Shown here: piece after piece, positions 25,401 through 34,213 of the stretch
Layout of the letters: the number at the start of each line of letters is the position of its first letter
Numbering within the stretch: position 1 is the stretch's first letter
DNA from: Branchiostoma floridae
Lineage: Eukaryota > Chordata > Leptocardii > Amphioxiformes > Branchiostomatidae
Assembly: GCF_000003815.2 (NCBI RefSeq)
Contig: NC_049988.1
Span: 20,581,180-20,645,179 of the forward strand
Reading direction: 5' to 3'
Length of the DNA stretch: 64,000 nt
Made by a program: the position numbers and the translations under genes
Notes under the pieces: generated by a model
Databases searched by the model: none
The model's input: the letters and a program-made list of their open reading frames with translations, nothing else
Told to the model about the DNA's origin: nothing

Positions 25401-27872
25401 ATGAATAGATTAAAGTTCAAACAAACAAACGTCACATTCAACAATTTCACTTTGTGAGTGTTTGAAATTTACTATATGCCTAGGGTCACTCTTAGTCTTT
25501 TTTCAAGAAGTTGCATTCAAGTGGTTAAATTTTTTTTTTTTGTTCGACATCTGCAAAGATACATTCTCAACAGGCCATTCAAACACACCTTAGTATTTTA
25601 GGCCATAATCTTGATTTTGACAAACAATTCGTCAACATACTAACTGGTACTGAATGTATCTTTACTAATATCAAGTCTCTCTGCTTCCCTTCTGGAATGA
25701 TGTCTGTAACATCTGGTAAATATTCCCTCTTTGCTACAATGTATCTACAACATTACTGTTTATTCTTACATGATTATAACATGGACTCAAAATTTTGCGG
25801 CTATTAGCATGAACTTTACAAACATGTGTATGGTTCTCTGGCTTAACATTATCAAATTGGAATAACATCATTAAAACTGATTCGAAAATTACAACGTCAG
25901 ATTAAAGAATTCCTCACAGCCCTTAACTTTCATCTTCTCTACTTGACGAAGACAATTATTTTCTACCTAAAAATGTCTGAAATTCATGAGAAGTAATGAA
26001 TGATATGATCCACTTCTGTGAACATATTGAATTTTCAAGAGGATAACCACATGTTCCCTCCCGCAGGACCAGAGGGTTTGGTTCTCCCCCACACCGACCA
26101 CTCACACCATCGAACGGGAGGAGGATCTGGACCCGCAGGAGAAGAAGAGGCAGCTGCAGGAGCAGTACAACATCCTGCAGCAGCTGCAGAGGGAGAACAT
26201 GCAGGTGGGTACAATATAACCTGCAGCAGCTGCAGATGGCCAGTGCACATTGAAGCAACATAGTGCAGCAGGTGCAGAAACATTACATCCTGTGTTCATA
26301 GCAAATGACCAGAACATGCAGTTGCTGATGTCAAGTACATACCTCGGTATCTACAGATGAGTAGATCAAGCTGCAGATGAGTAGAACATGCTGCAGATGA
26401 GTAGAACATGCTGCAGATGATTAGAACATGCTGCAGCTGCAAATGAGTAGAACATGCTGCAGCTGCAAATGAGTAGAACATGCTACAGCAGCTGCAGATG
26501 AGTAGAACATGCTGCAGATGAATAGAACATGCTACAGCAACTGCAGATGAGTAGTACAAAGTGTGACAGCTACAGAGGAAAAGTTCCAATGATCTTGCCG
26601 ACAGTTTTTTTGGTTTCTATGTGGATTAAGTCCTTCTAATATGATGTTATGTTTTTAGATATGTTCCATTCTTGTGTATCAGGCTGGCCACTAATGTCAT
26701 TAATTTCACAAGACTGACAGCATGGACATGACTTTTGTTTAAATCCTGCTTTGTTGACTCAAGCCTGTTTATTCTGTCCATTTTGTAGACCTAATCATGT
26801 TAATAATTGTGTTTACATACTTCCATATGTATGTCATGTTCCTAATAATTTCAGGATTTCTGTGTGCAGAAATAAAGTATGTTGTGTTGACTGCCTAAAC
26901 CATGTTGTATGTGTGGGTGTACTAACATGTCACCCCTAACTCACCCATGTTTTGTCTGTTCCTGCTTGCATGTACATGTTAGACCCGGGGCCAGCAGACC
27001 AAGACTGATAAAACACTCACATGGTAAGGCTGTGTGTCGTAATATAACAGACAACTGTTCATGCTGGTTTCTAAAAACTGCACGTTCCCTCCAGCTTAAA
27101 GATGTTGTAACCCCTGTACTTAATAGTAATCGATACCACCAGACATTTTGCATACAGGAAATGCCCTGTTTTGAAAGTTGACATGTTCATGTAACACTGA
27201 CACAACCGGTCCCTGTGACTTACAGATTAGTGAATATTTTCCTTTTGCACAAAGGTTGTAACATCAGAAACAAGTTTTTATATTCTTTTTTTCACAGTAT
27301 AGCAGATTCTTTTTAAATTAGTAATAAGAGGGAAAATGTAGTCTAATTGAAGATGAATATATGAAGTAGATACCACTTTACAAGCTTGGTTGCTGTGGTA
27401 AGAGTGTAGAGCGTACACCCAAAACTGCCCAACGAACTTTTTTTGTCAAGATGACCATCAGTCCCAATAGTCCGGATTTTCTTTGTTTGTCCTGAGTGGT
27501 CTTATCGGGTAGTTTTGGCTGTATCACGAAACAATGATAATTGTCATAATGAACCATTTTATGTACATGCTATATTTGTTGTTTGTTTGTTTATTTATAT
27601 ACTAGGAAGCCTCCGCCGAACCTGAACAGTTACCTGAACAAGCCGGTCCCGCCTCCCCCACCTCAACAAGCAGCTCGGACAGCGTCGCTTCCCAGGTCCA
27701 ACAAACCCGCGTCACCGTGGGGAACGGCCGGATTCCGCCCGGCGCCACGCGGCTGGAGCAAAACGGAGGAGGAGACGATCGGAGAGGAGCAGCTGCTGTG
27801 AAAACCGTCACCGAGACGATAAAAACCGTGACAACCGACGGACAGGTCAAGTCCGAAACAATCATTTACTGA
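2163..27872 (+). CDS. SRCIN1/KIAA1217: SRCIN1/KIAA1217 (p140Cap/sickle tail) family adaptor, 5' partial, 26 exons
   Basis: This is an actin- and Src-linked scaffold of the p140Cap/sickle tail family. Exons: 2163-2351, 2779-2971, 4133-4255, 4364-4693, 5096-5255, 6350-6526, 7273-7456, 7844-8055, 8544-8715, 9063-9200, 9669-9799, 10151-10226, 10638-10721, 11112-11247, 11831-11950, 12423-12647, 13317-14006, 15324-15407, 16606-16830, 20707-20799, 21456-21527, 23289-23462, 24242-24464, 25168-25277, 26067-26204, 27606-27872. Every junction keeps phase, and the sum gives about 1,574 residues plus stop. Recognition rests on 'ANIEQQIASLAGLVQTAL', which matches the vertebrate 'EKQIASLTGLVQSAL' segment, followed by the family coiled coils, 'PPPPPPRKNW' and a terminal 'KRQLQEQYNILQQLQ'. 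Vertebrates have two paralogues, so this is probably the single pre-duplication orthologue. Weakest calls: the donors of exons 15 (gtatag) and 19 (gtactt). The start and most of the AIP3-like N-terminus lie outside the window. Confidence 0.85.
2905..4050 (+). repeat. Junction-spanning minisatellite: eight copies of an exon end, seven with a 5' splice site
   Basis: The 3' end of exon 2 ('gcacagcacgcccaaacagc' to 'cacccgtaccag') recurs eight times, separated by 'cacctgtacaca' arrays. Seven copies keep the donor 'cag|gtaaca', with exon-like ends at 2971, 3104, 3234, 3414, 3601, 3734 and 3922. The eighth (about 4000-4045) lacks it. Reading past the first donor enters a 'HLYT' repeat and soon hits TGA, so only the donor at 2971 makes a coding transcript. 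On the other strand the array makes long Cys/Val-rich open frames, which are repeat artefacts. Confidence 0.92.
5780..5852 (+). mobile_element. tRNA-like head of a SINE or tRNA pseudogene
   Basis: The A-box-like 'ctagcgcagtgg' and B-box-like 'ggttcgaatct' are spaced as in a tRNA. An anticodon-stem-like 'gcatt...aatgc' and a T-stem 'cccgg...ctggg' are visible. The acceptor-stem halves do not pair, so it is not a functional tRNA. AT-rich sequence with an A-run near 6010 follows, as in a retroposed tRNA-derived SINE. It sits in the intron between 5256 and 6349. Confidence 0.45.
7844..11247 (+). CDS. SRCIN1/KIAA1217: Adaptor gene, exons 8-14: conserved coiled-coil core
   Basis: This is the best-conserved part. 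7844-8055 encodes 'ANIEQQIASLAGLVQTAL'. 8544-8715 encodes 'GLREQLNQLRIIHRHNEQEM', matching the vertebrate 'LRGQLQQLRKLQLQNQE' heptads. 9063-9200 and 9669-9799 encode 'RKRAEIVEKKL', 'SELERWVEEVRTDVVN' and 'DVDAMLKALG'. 10151-10226 and 10638-10721 encode 'WPGLNEELKAVLSAEMEVV', 'ERFVKDE' and 'ALKRIKKLTGTLHTLQR', the counterpart of the vertebrate 'FPGLQSKMRVVLRVEVEAVKFLKEE...LLKRC' stretch. 11112-11247 adds a charged helix ending 'EKRLQSIQ'. The heptads imply oligomerisation or partner binding. A truncated duplicate of exon 11 lies just upstream of it at 9537-9605. Confidence 0.88.
8870..8970 (-). mobile_element. tRNA-derived SINE fragment (minus orientation)
   Basis: Read on the minus strand, 'gggttcaaatcct' is a good B box (8902-8912 on the + strand). 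It is preceded by 'tgtttgcccccaaaccctg' and an A-box-like 'gtgtggcatgactg'. The layout is that of a SINE head within the intron after 8715. No complete cloverleaf can be drawn. Confidence 0.45.
9537..9640 (+). pseudogene. Truncated upstream copy of coiled-coil exon 11, ending in telomere-like DNA
   Basis: 9537-9605 is a near-identical copy of the first part of the exon at 9669-9799, including its own CAG acceptor ('gtccacag'). It breaks off at 'gtgtggg' and is followed directly by 'ttagttagggtcaggttagg' and further TTAGGG-like units to about 9636. In the correct phase it reads to a TAG within the telomere-like part and has no donor, so it is a non-functional partial duplication. Confidence 0.85.
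11831..16830 (+). CDS. SRCIN1/KIAA1217: Adaptor gene, exons 15-19: Pro-rich SH3-ligand-like region and Lys/Glu-rich helix
   Basis: The exon at 12423-12647 encodes a Lys/Glu/Ser-rich stretch ('KPEKAKSEKAEPEPKES'). The large 690-nt exon at 13317-14006 is a basic proline-rich domain with repeated 'TPPPKQA' and several 'PPxPxK/R' patterns, the type of sequence SH3 domains bind. This fits the family's role as a Src/Csk and SH3 scaffold. 15324-15407 encodes a short 'LQRHNRFRALQRLKTKF' helix. 16606-16830 encodes a very basic helix ('KKEIKKQKKLNKKAEKQRKE'). The last exon has only a weak donor candidate. Without splicing the frame stays open to 17049 with a hydrophobic, cysteine-containing tail, so a short isoform cannot be excluded. 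Exon 15 (11831-11950) is the least certain of the block. Confidence 0.7.
13667..15180 (+). repeat. Copy 1 of a 1.5 kb near-identical duplication (second copy 17839-19350)
   Basis: This interval covers the second half of the 690-nt proline-rich exon and the intron after it. The second copy matches almost base for base at an offset of 4,171-4,172, including intron sequence. Identity that extends through intron indicates allelic or very recent duplication. Confidence 0.9.
17262..17838. other. Assembly gap (577 N)
   Basis: This run of N is preceded by a short GA-rich tandem repeat ('gaggaatat' units, about 17140-17261). The sequence after it duplicates an upstream exon and intron. Confidence 1.
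17839..18177 (+). pseudogene. Second copy of the proline-rich exon with a 1-nt frameshift (probable alternate haplotype)
   Basis: This repeats 13667-14006 but has one C fewer in the C-run near 17886 (compare 13712-13718), so the reading frame breaks relative to the first copy. It also has a ctc for ccc change near 17947. It lies between two N gaps and is followed by the same intron sequence. It most likely represents the other allele placed in series by the assembler, not a real extra exon. Confidence 0.8.
19351..20281. other. Assembly gap (931 N)
   Basis: This run of N closes the duplicated contig at 17839-19350. The adaptor gene resumes at 20282 with intron, then the exon at 20707. Confidence 1.
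20707..27872 (+). CDS. SRCIN1/KIAA1217: Adaptor gene, exons 20-26: C-terminal part and stop codon
   Basis: 20707-20799 encodes 'TAGPFQLKIHHRTTLPELAN'; 21456-21527 encodes 'DSGLSDSLLEEQLLTQH'. 23289-23462 gives an amphipathic 'EALKEAEETLQQAVITTD' helix, like the vertebrate 'LLEETQAELLKAI' segment. 24242-24464 has 'KKVPPPPPPRKNW', like the vertebrate 'SKSPPPPPPRRSF', then Thr-rich sequence. 26067-26204 encodes 'TIEREEDLDPQEKKRQLQEQ' and a Gln-rich helix. The final exon is read in the frame beginning 'EASAEPEQLPEQ' and ends 'TETIKTVTTDGQ...' at TGA 27870-27872. This frame was chosen because it continues phase 0 from the previous exon; another open frame across the same exon is a shadow. Confidence 0.82.
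20830..21002. mobile_element. MITE family A copy with 9-bp target duplication
   Basis: This 173-bp element has terminal inverted repeats beginning 'gaatctccaagcagatcct' and ending 'gatctgcttggagatta'. It is flanked on both sides by a perfect 'attcttcac' (20821-20829 and 21003-21011). It lies about 30 bp downstream of the donor of the exon at 20707-20799. Relatives in this window: 38590-38720, 46810-46948, 58140-58215, 63550-63900. Confidence 0.88.
21528..23288 (+). other. Intron of the adaptor gene
   Basis: Donor 'cat|gtaact' at 21528, acceptor 'ttccag' at 23288. The sequence is AT-rich with no exon or recognisable element. The short open frames in it show no family similarity. Confidence 0.6.
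23730..24110. mobile_element. Degraded inverted-repeat element, same family as 63100-63280
   Basis: It shares 'aaggttagacatcca', 'gtcactgac', 'cctgaaa(t/c)g(t/c)ctgac' and 'ccagt(t/g)gct(t/c)...taactgct' with 63100-63280 and with 8400-8520. The termini are poorly preserved here. All three copies lie in introns or intergenic DNA. Confidence 0.45.
24424..24885 (+). repeat. Junction-spanning minisatellite: 41-bp unit with about ten tandem 5' splice sites
   Basis: The end of the exon at 24242-24464 plus its donor ('ctatcactacag|gtaagc') is repeated with a 41-bp period. Donor-like copies fall at about 24464, 24505, 24546 and so on to about 24840; the last unit, near 24880, has 'gtactg'. A unit of 41 is not a multiple of three, and the extended frame reaches a TAA inside the array. 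Only the first donor joins correctly to the exon at 25168. Confidence 0.93.
26184..26575 (+). repeat. Degenerate minisatellite derived from the end of the penultimate exon
   Basis: The exon end 'cagcagctgcagaggg...aacatgcag' (to 26204) is followed by about ten imperfect repeats of 'agctgcagatgagtagaac' type, 20-35 bp each, up to 26560. Unlike the other arrays, the repeats do not retain a GT donor. Confidence 0.7.
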
Positions 27873-29960
27873 GGAGGCTGTGTTAGCACAACGTCTGTCT
27901 ACTTACACTAGGGACAATCAAGCTGCGGCGTCCGTGTATCAAAGTACATTAGGATATATTATATATATATATATATGATATTAACCTACTCAACCAGAAC
28001 AATCAGTTCTTTGTAGATATTTCTGTTCTGAAGTGGGTTAAAAGTTTGCTTCTCTTAAGGATTATGATACAGCAATGAGTCAGTGTAGTTAGGAGAGCAG
28101 TAACAAGTGACCTGAAGTTCACATTATACACAACTGTATTACTATTCAAGAACAAAGTTTGACTACCACCAAAGCCACCGAACCGCAACTTCAAAAAACA
28201 GAACAATTTCTCACTTCTAGCCTGGAATATAAGCTGTTGTAAGCTGGTCTGTGCTGTTTGCTTTCACTATAAGTTAGATGGGAAATGCTACAGTGCAGGC
28301 TGGTACAAACATACCTGAAGTCCAGGCTATGAGAGATTCCTGTAGTGTCTTGTACATGAAGCATCTCTGGCTGCTGTCTGGCGTAGGAGCTTTGAACAGG
28401 GGCAGTATGGAGGTAGTTGCCTTGTACCCATGTACAATTTAACCCTCTTGAAGCTGGGGGAACCACTTTGGTGCATGGATGCACCTTTAGACGTTAATTC
28501 CTAACAACCCTTTGGCCAAATCAATTTTTAGTTCCTGGTTCGTTCTTGACTTTTTGCTGGGAAGTCATTAGGAATAGGAACATTATGGGGTGGATATAGG
28601 TCTAATTATATGTCCTGAATTTTATGATTTTGCTCTTAGTGTCACCCAGTAAAAGATCCATTCAATGGACTTCCTGAAGAATCAGTGCACTATTGTTTAG
28701 ATTGTCGCAAAATGACGGTAGCAGGTCCAGAGAACCCTACCTTGCGTGGCCCTACAGCCAGACAGTAATGACCATGTGAGATGTGAAGATGTACAACTTC
28801 TCGCTTTGTGCCAAGTGGATAAGATAGATTTCTTAGAACTTCTCTCAGCTTGACTCTACTTTATACTGTACAGCTCTTAGTGATAGGTATATAGAACCAT
28901 ACATGTGTTACCTGTATTATTATTCTGTAAAATTTGTATCATAGTCTCAATATAATACTTAAGAATTTGATTTTGATGTCAGACTGGCGGGGAACCTAAA
29001 GTGTCCTGCCAGCAGATGTTGTGAGCTACTTAAGATTTGTTGAAGAATGTCTTGAGATGTAGAAGTCACCAAGAAGACTCCTTAGTGCCAACCTACTATG
29101 CTGTAAAGCTCTTCTAAAGTATTTCTAGCCTTCTCATCACTGAAGAGTATGATTTTGTGTGTTGTTTGTCCATTAAATGATATTAGACTTATTTTCAAAC
29201 AAGTAAGAATTGCTGTAATATAATGAACCCTGTAATGATACAAGTGCGCCTCCTAGCAGCTTTTGATAGCAACGCAACTGCCTATAGAGCATTAGGATTT
29301 AGTTTTAGAGAACATTTTGTACTGTGAAGGAAAACGACATATCAGCTAGAAGTATGTAACAACAGCGTATGTACATGTCTGTGGAGTGCAGGTAGAAGAG
29401 TGGTCGTGTGTGTCGTCTAAGAAGCGGAGAGTGTTAAGGGAGAAACCAGGCGTTAGAAGTAGATTGAAACGGATGGATTAGGACGGGGGTAAATGTTACA
29501 GGGTGGTGAGATTTGGTCCATTGCAGTGTGTTGGTAGGTGAAGACTTTATACTGGATGTGAGAAACACAAGTGTGTATAAGCTGGAGGATGGTGCAGTAC
29601 CGTGCCAAACTGACGGGGGGCAGCCCCTACGGTTGACTATACTAGTGATATACGTTACCACAGCTATGACAATATATGTATGATATGCAACACAAGCAGA
29701 CGTAATCTCTACAACGTTTTCTTTATTTCTGCCGATTTGATGTTGTGTGTCTCAGAATACTTGCTGCCAGGTGTAAGGCCTTTAAGTCATTAATGTAAGC
29801 TGCATTACAAAGGTAAAAGTTCTAGTTCAAGATGTGACGATATCTTCCTATTTTTACAGGCTCTTGTATATGTGAAACGCTTGTCATCTGCATGAGAACT
29901 TTATAGCAATGATTGATTTCGCTCCGTGTCAAAGCAATAAATAAATTATTTCGAAAAATT
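27873..29960 (+). other. Probable 3' UTR of the adaptor gene, with overlapping AATAAA polyadenylation signals
   Basis: There is no further exon signal after the stop. Overlapping AATAAA hexamers lie at 29936-29941 and 29940-29945, which would end the transcript near 29960. An (AT)n run lies at about 27955-27976. The end of the convergent KLHL gene is only about 230 bp further on. Confidence 0.55.
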
Positions 29961-30187
29961 AACTGAAGTCTTTTTGTGTTTGTCTTCATTTAGTTAGTGA
30001 CTGAAAAAAAAAGAGTCCTTTCCACTGGCTGGAATTGTTAAACTACTTCCAGCTGCCAAGCTAAAGTAAAGACCAATGTGTAATATACTCACTCTGGGTT
30101 CGGGTAAATGAAAAGATTTCTATAGAGAGGACACTTGTGAACATGAAGAACTGTTTAACCTTTGGAAACTTTCATAGAGCATCAATT

Positions 30188-33100
30188 TCACTGGAATACA
30201 AAATGAAAATGATGCAAGAAAATAAAGTCCTTTCTATTCATTATCATACACCCTCTGCACCAGTGGTCCTCTCTTGGATCGTAGCAATGTATCTCTGTCT
30301 GTGTGAAGAGATAGATGTGCTGATTGCAAGACACTGCCTCCCTGGAGTTCAACCAGCCATCATGCTGAGGTGTGGAACAGTTGTGCCACTTGTTTGTGTT
30401 CTGGTTGTAGATCTTCAACACCATCTTAGTGTCAAGCACAACGAGGTAAAAAAGGTGTCCATCAATTTCCATGAGGTAGTTAGACGGTGATGATTGGTCC
30501 ACTGGGGCGTCTATCGTACGTACTGAAGACTTGCGTTCCCAATTGTTCTTGACATGGTTGTACTTAAACAGGGCCTGCTTCTTGCTGGACTCTTCAGACA
30601 GAACGTAGATGTCATTATCACTAGTAACTGTTCCTGCGACTGCAGATATGGTGTATTGGCACCTGATGTACTTCCCTTCCAATGGGTTCATCCACAGCAT
30701 CTCGTTTGTGCTGTAAAGGCAAGATGCAATGATTAGTCACATTAAATCAACTTTGCAAAAATCCTTCCCACACCATTCTTTGTAAAGGTGGCTCTGTGAA
30801 CGTTGTTTTGTGATCTTCAAGTAAATAAAAAAAAGGGTCAGTGCATATCTCCATTACAAAAGCCTTGAGCTAGACCCTACTCTTTCTCATAAGCGATGAA
30901 GTCTGCAAGCATTTGGTATGACTTAATTCAAAGATAAGGAAAATTAACTTATCAATGACACTGATACTGATTGACAGAAAAGGCCATGTGCCTGTTTTTA
31001 CTTTCAACACACCTTTCAGTGAAAATCAGAGCCATTTCCAACATGTCCATCCCGATCCTCCTCTTCATGTTAACTTTGGAAGTCTCCTTTACCACGTTCC
31101 TGATGGCAGACTTCCCAGGATCCTCCCTGACCAGGGGGTGATCCAAGATGGTCATCATGTTGTACGGGGTCAGCATGTTGAAGCGGATGTGAGGGAGGAT
31201 GCTGGGTAGGTGGTGCAGTCTGTAGGGTACAGGGAAGAAGCAAATTTAGCCAATAGCATGGTATATCATCAGCTTCTTAATAAGTTAAGTTTATTTCATG
31301 TTAAAAGCCATATAGATGTACCAACAGAAGAACACTGACACCCACCTGTCCTCCCTGCTGTGCTGCACCCATCTCACCACAGCCTCCCACACTGTTGTCT
31401 CATCTTTAATATCCAGCTCATCGTGGCTGATGATCTCAGTCAGCTGATTCACACTCAGGTTGCAGAACTCTTCACTGAAGGCAACCTGTGGAGACAGATG
31501 TTCATTTGGGCATGCAAAAACAATCTTTCATAATTTGAAACTTTGACATTTGAAAAATAAAAGATTAAGATATTTTTCTAAAGTTTTGTCTACTGCTGCA
31601 TAAGACCCACCTTAACAAAGTTTACATGTAAAAATTGTAGACAGTGTTTTCGGACATTGTCCACAGAAAAGACATCAGCAAACTTGTACAGGTCCACACA
31701 GGTGGAGCGCTCCACGTTCATGGCCATGTAGCTGCTGCATGTGTCTCTCACATAGTCCAGTTGGAGGAGGTCGGCTGCCTGGTACAGGGGCTGCACTTTG
31801 TCCAGGGACACATGGAGGGTTCCCGAGTAGATGTAACGCAGGATCTCCCCAAATATGCCTGCATCCAAGCCCTACAAAAGAAAACAACAGGAACGATGAT
31901 CAACTTCAGCCCTTATAACTAGAGTTTGACAAACACATCTCTTCGCCAAATAATTATTCCTTTATTTAAGACTTTAAGTTTAAGGTCTTATTCATGTATT
32001 ATTAAAAGTAGCATGAACTGTGATCCTCACAAAGCCAGAAATGCTCCCCAAAACAAGTCTGTGATCACAGATGACCTGGTACCATGCCTGGTCAATCAGA
32101 ATTTCATGCCTTCCAGAGGTTTTGTCCCCAGTGTAACAGCCTCCAGCTCACAAGCTCCTCCAGCAAAACATCTGTGTAACAGATGTGTCTATAGATATAG
32201 GTCAAAATGATATATATATATATAGAAAACAGTTTATTTCTGCTAATTGGCCACTGATTACAACTAAATGCATCTTTCCATGTAGATTATTATCTAAAGT
32301 ACCTTTCAGCCCAAAATAATGCAAACAAGTTTGAAAGTCCTATCATGGAATTCAGTGGATTTCTGTACTTTCCTCATTAATTATGCAAATTAGCTGTTGA
32401 TTTGAATGATTAGCATTACATTATGTAAGTCGTCACTTAGGCTATCTACCACTCAAAAATCACGATCACAGCATGTTCAGAACACAAGATGTAAAAAATT
32501 GAAGTTTTGCTACAGTACCTTAGGAAGCCGCTAGGGGGCCCACTATCATACTCGACCTTCGTTGTTCTGACCCGTACCTACCTACCAAATATTATTAGGA
32601 TCCTTTCAAGGCTTCTCTGGTTATGCATTACACAAACAAACGGACGCACACACTCGGCCCGCTACCGTCCAAACGGAAAATGATATGCCAACTATTTTCA
32701 AACACAACCTTCCCCTGCAAACGCTACTCAAATGCCAAATATCATGAAAATCCATACACAGATTCTTGAGTTATATGCTGTTGGAATGGATTTATGAACG
32801 TTCCTCATTAGTTATGCAAATTATCTGCTGATTTGCATAATAAGTATTACATTGTGTAAGTCATCACTCATTCTATCATACCAAAAATCCTGAGGATCCG
32901 TCAACACGTTCTTGAGTTATTCTCGTCCAAAGTTTGAAAGGAAATCGGTGCCTGCAGTTTCCAAAAAGTCGCTAGGGGGCTCAAACTCACAGCACTTACT
33001 CTCTGTTTCAAGGGCTATCTACCACTCAAAAATCATGACCACAGCCTTTCCAGAACACGAAGCGTATAATTTAAAAGTTTTGCTGCAGTACCTTAGGCAG

Positions 33101-34213
33101 CCACTAGAGGGCCCATTATCGAACTTGACCTTCGTTTTCCTAACACCCACCCACCTACCAAATATCATCAGGATCAATTCAAGGGTTCTCGAGTTATCTT
33201 GCATACAGACAAACGCACTTACATACAAATCCCGCTACAGCACCGTAGGTAAGAGCTAGGTAAACCATTTTCGTACTTGACCTTTCTCTCCAAAACCGCT
33301 ACACACCTACCAAGTTTCGTGAAAATCGCCCAGCTGCATTTTGACTTATGCTGCCCAAAACAAACCCCCAAAACATACCAAGCTTGCTGCAGTACCGTAG
33401 GAAAACGCCAGGTAAACCGTTTTCTAACTTGGGATTCCTTTTGACAACCGCTACACACCTACCAAAAATCACAAAGTTCCATCCACAATTTCTGGAGTTA
33501 TTTGCTGTTGACCTACATACAGACCCAAGTCAGCAATCTCATACTCTTCTTGGCGAAGAGAATAAGCAGGTTAACAGTTCAGAATACGCATGTACAGCAA
33601 CATGTATTCTGGGTAAAATGTCAAAGGTGAATGCCCCTGACTTGTAAACATCTATCTCATTTAGACCATTGTCGAAATCAGTACGAAAACTTGTTCATTT
33701 TGTAATGGGTGTAAATTTTAAAGCATGACACCTTACAACGACTGTACAGTATAGCTAAACAGCTTTCAAACTTGTGCGGGAAGCCCGCAAATCTGACTAT
33801 AACGAAGCATTAGTGGGTCGTGGGAAGGAGGGCAAGAGTTTCATAAAGCAGGTTGTTTTACCGTCTTTCTCCTGATTACAGAGCATAATTAGCGTCTATG
33901 TAAAACTGTACGTTTCTTTCTTTTCTTATAAATCATGTAAACGTCACGCCAAGCCTACCTGTAAAACAACCGTCTTCTGACGACTTTCCGCCATGTCACT
34001 TGTAAACATGGCCCTGAAGTAGGGGCTGGCCGCGGACAGAACAAGCCGATGGCAGGGAAACCGCCGGCCCTCGACTTCAAGGACGACATCCTGCAGTACC
34101 CCAGCATTCTGAAAGTCGCCCACAGTTCCAAGAAAGCCGCTCAAATAGCTCTTGTCTTGGTAGGAACGAGGACGGACTGCACTGACGTGGTGTTCTTGGT
34201 CTGCGGCGGCCAT
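30188..34213 (-). CDS. KLHL-type BTB-BACK-Kelch protein, copy 1, C-terminally truncated
   Basis: Five exons on the minus strand: 34213-33959, 31871-31611, 31485-31346, 31219-31013, 30710-30188, all phases consistent, 461 residues. Residues 1-85 begin the BTB domain ('[20 protein letters not shown]', '[10 protein letters not shown]'). Residues 86-172 complete it and start BACK ('[20 protein letters not shown]'). Residues 173-287 are BACK ('[12 protein letters not shown]', '[12 protein letters not shown]'). The last exon holds the first Kelch repeats. Such proteins are Cullin-3 substrate adaptors. After 'HWCRG' (near 30255) similarity to copy 3 stops and a short unrelated tail reaches a stop, so about 115 residues of the propeller are missing. 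It could still act as a partial adaptor. The start matches copy 3 and the reconstructed copy 2 ('MAAA'). Confidence 0.85.
31872..33958 (-). other. First intron of KLHL copy 1, containing repeated segments
   Basis: The intron holds an interspersed-repeat-like segment present twice. 'ctatctaccactcaaaaatc', a 'gttttgctgcagtaccttag' type motif and 'gccactagagggccca' occur near 32440-32560 and again near 33010-33120. A shared 'attatgcaaatta' / 'acattrtgtaagtc' block lies before each, at 32370-32430 and 32800-32870. A third weak echo ('gctgcagtaccgtagg') lies near 33390. No coding exon is visible. Confidence 0.5.

Noticed and set aside
31644-31922. Plus-strand frame '[16 protein letters not shown]', repeated at 38203-38535 and 50598-50840
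   Set aside because: It is antisense to the conserved BTB/BACK exon of the KLHL copies. Its conservation follows from the sense strand.
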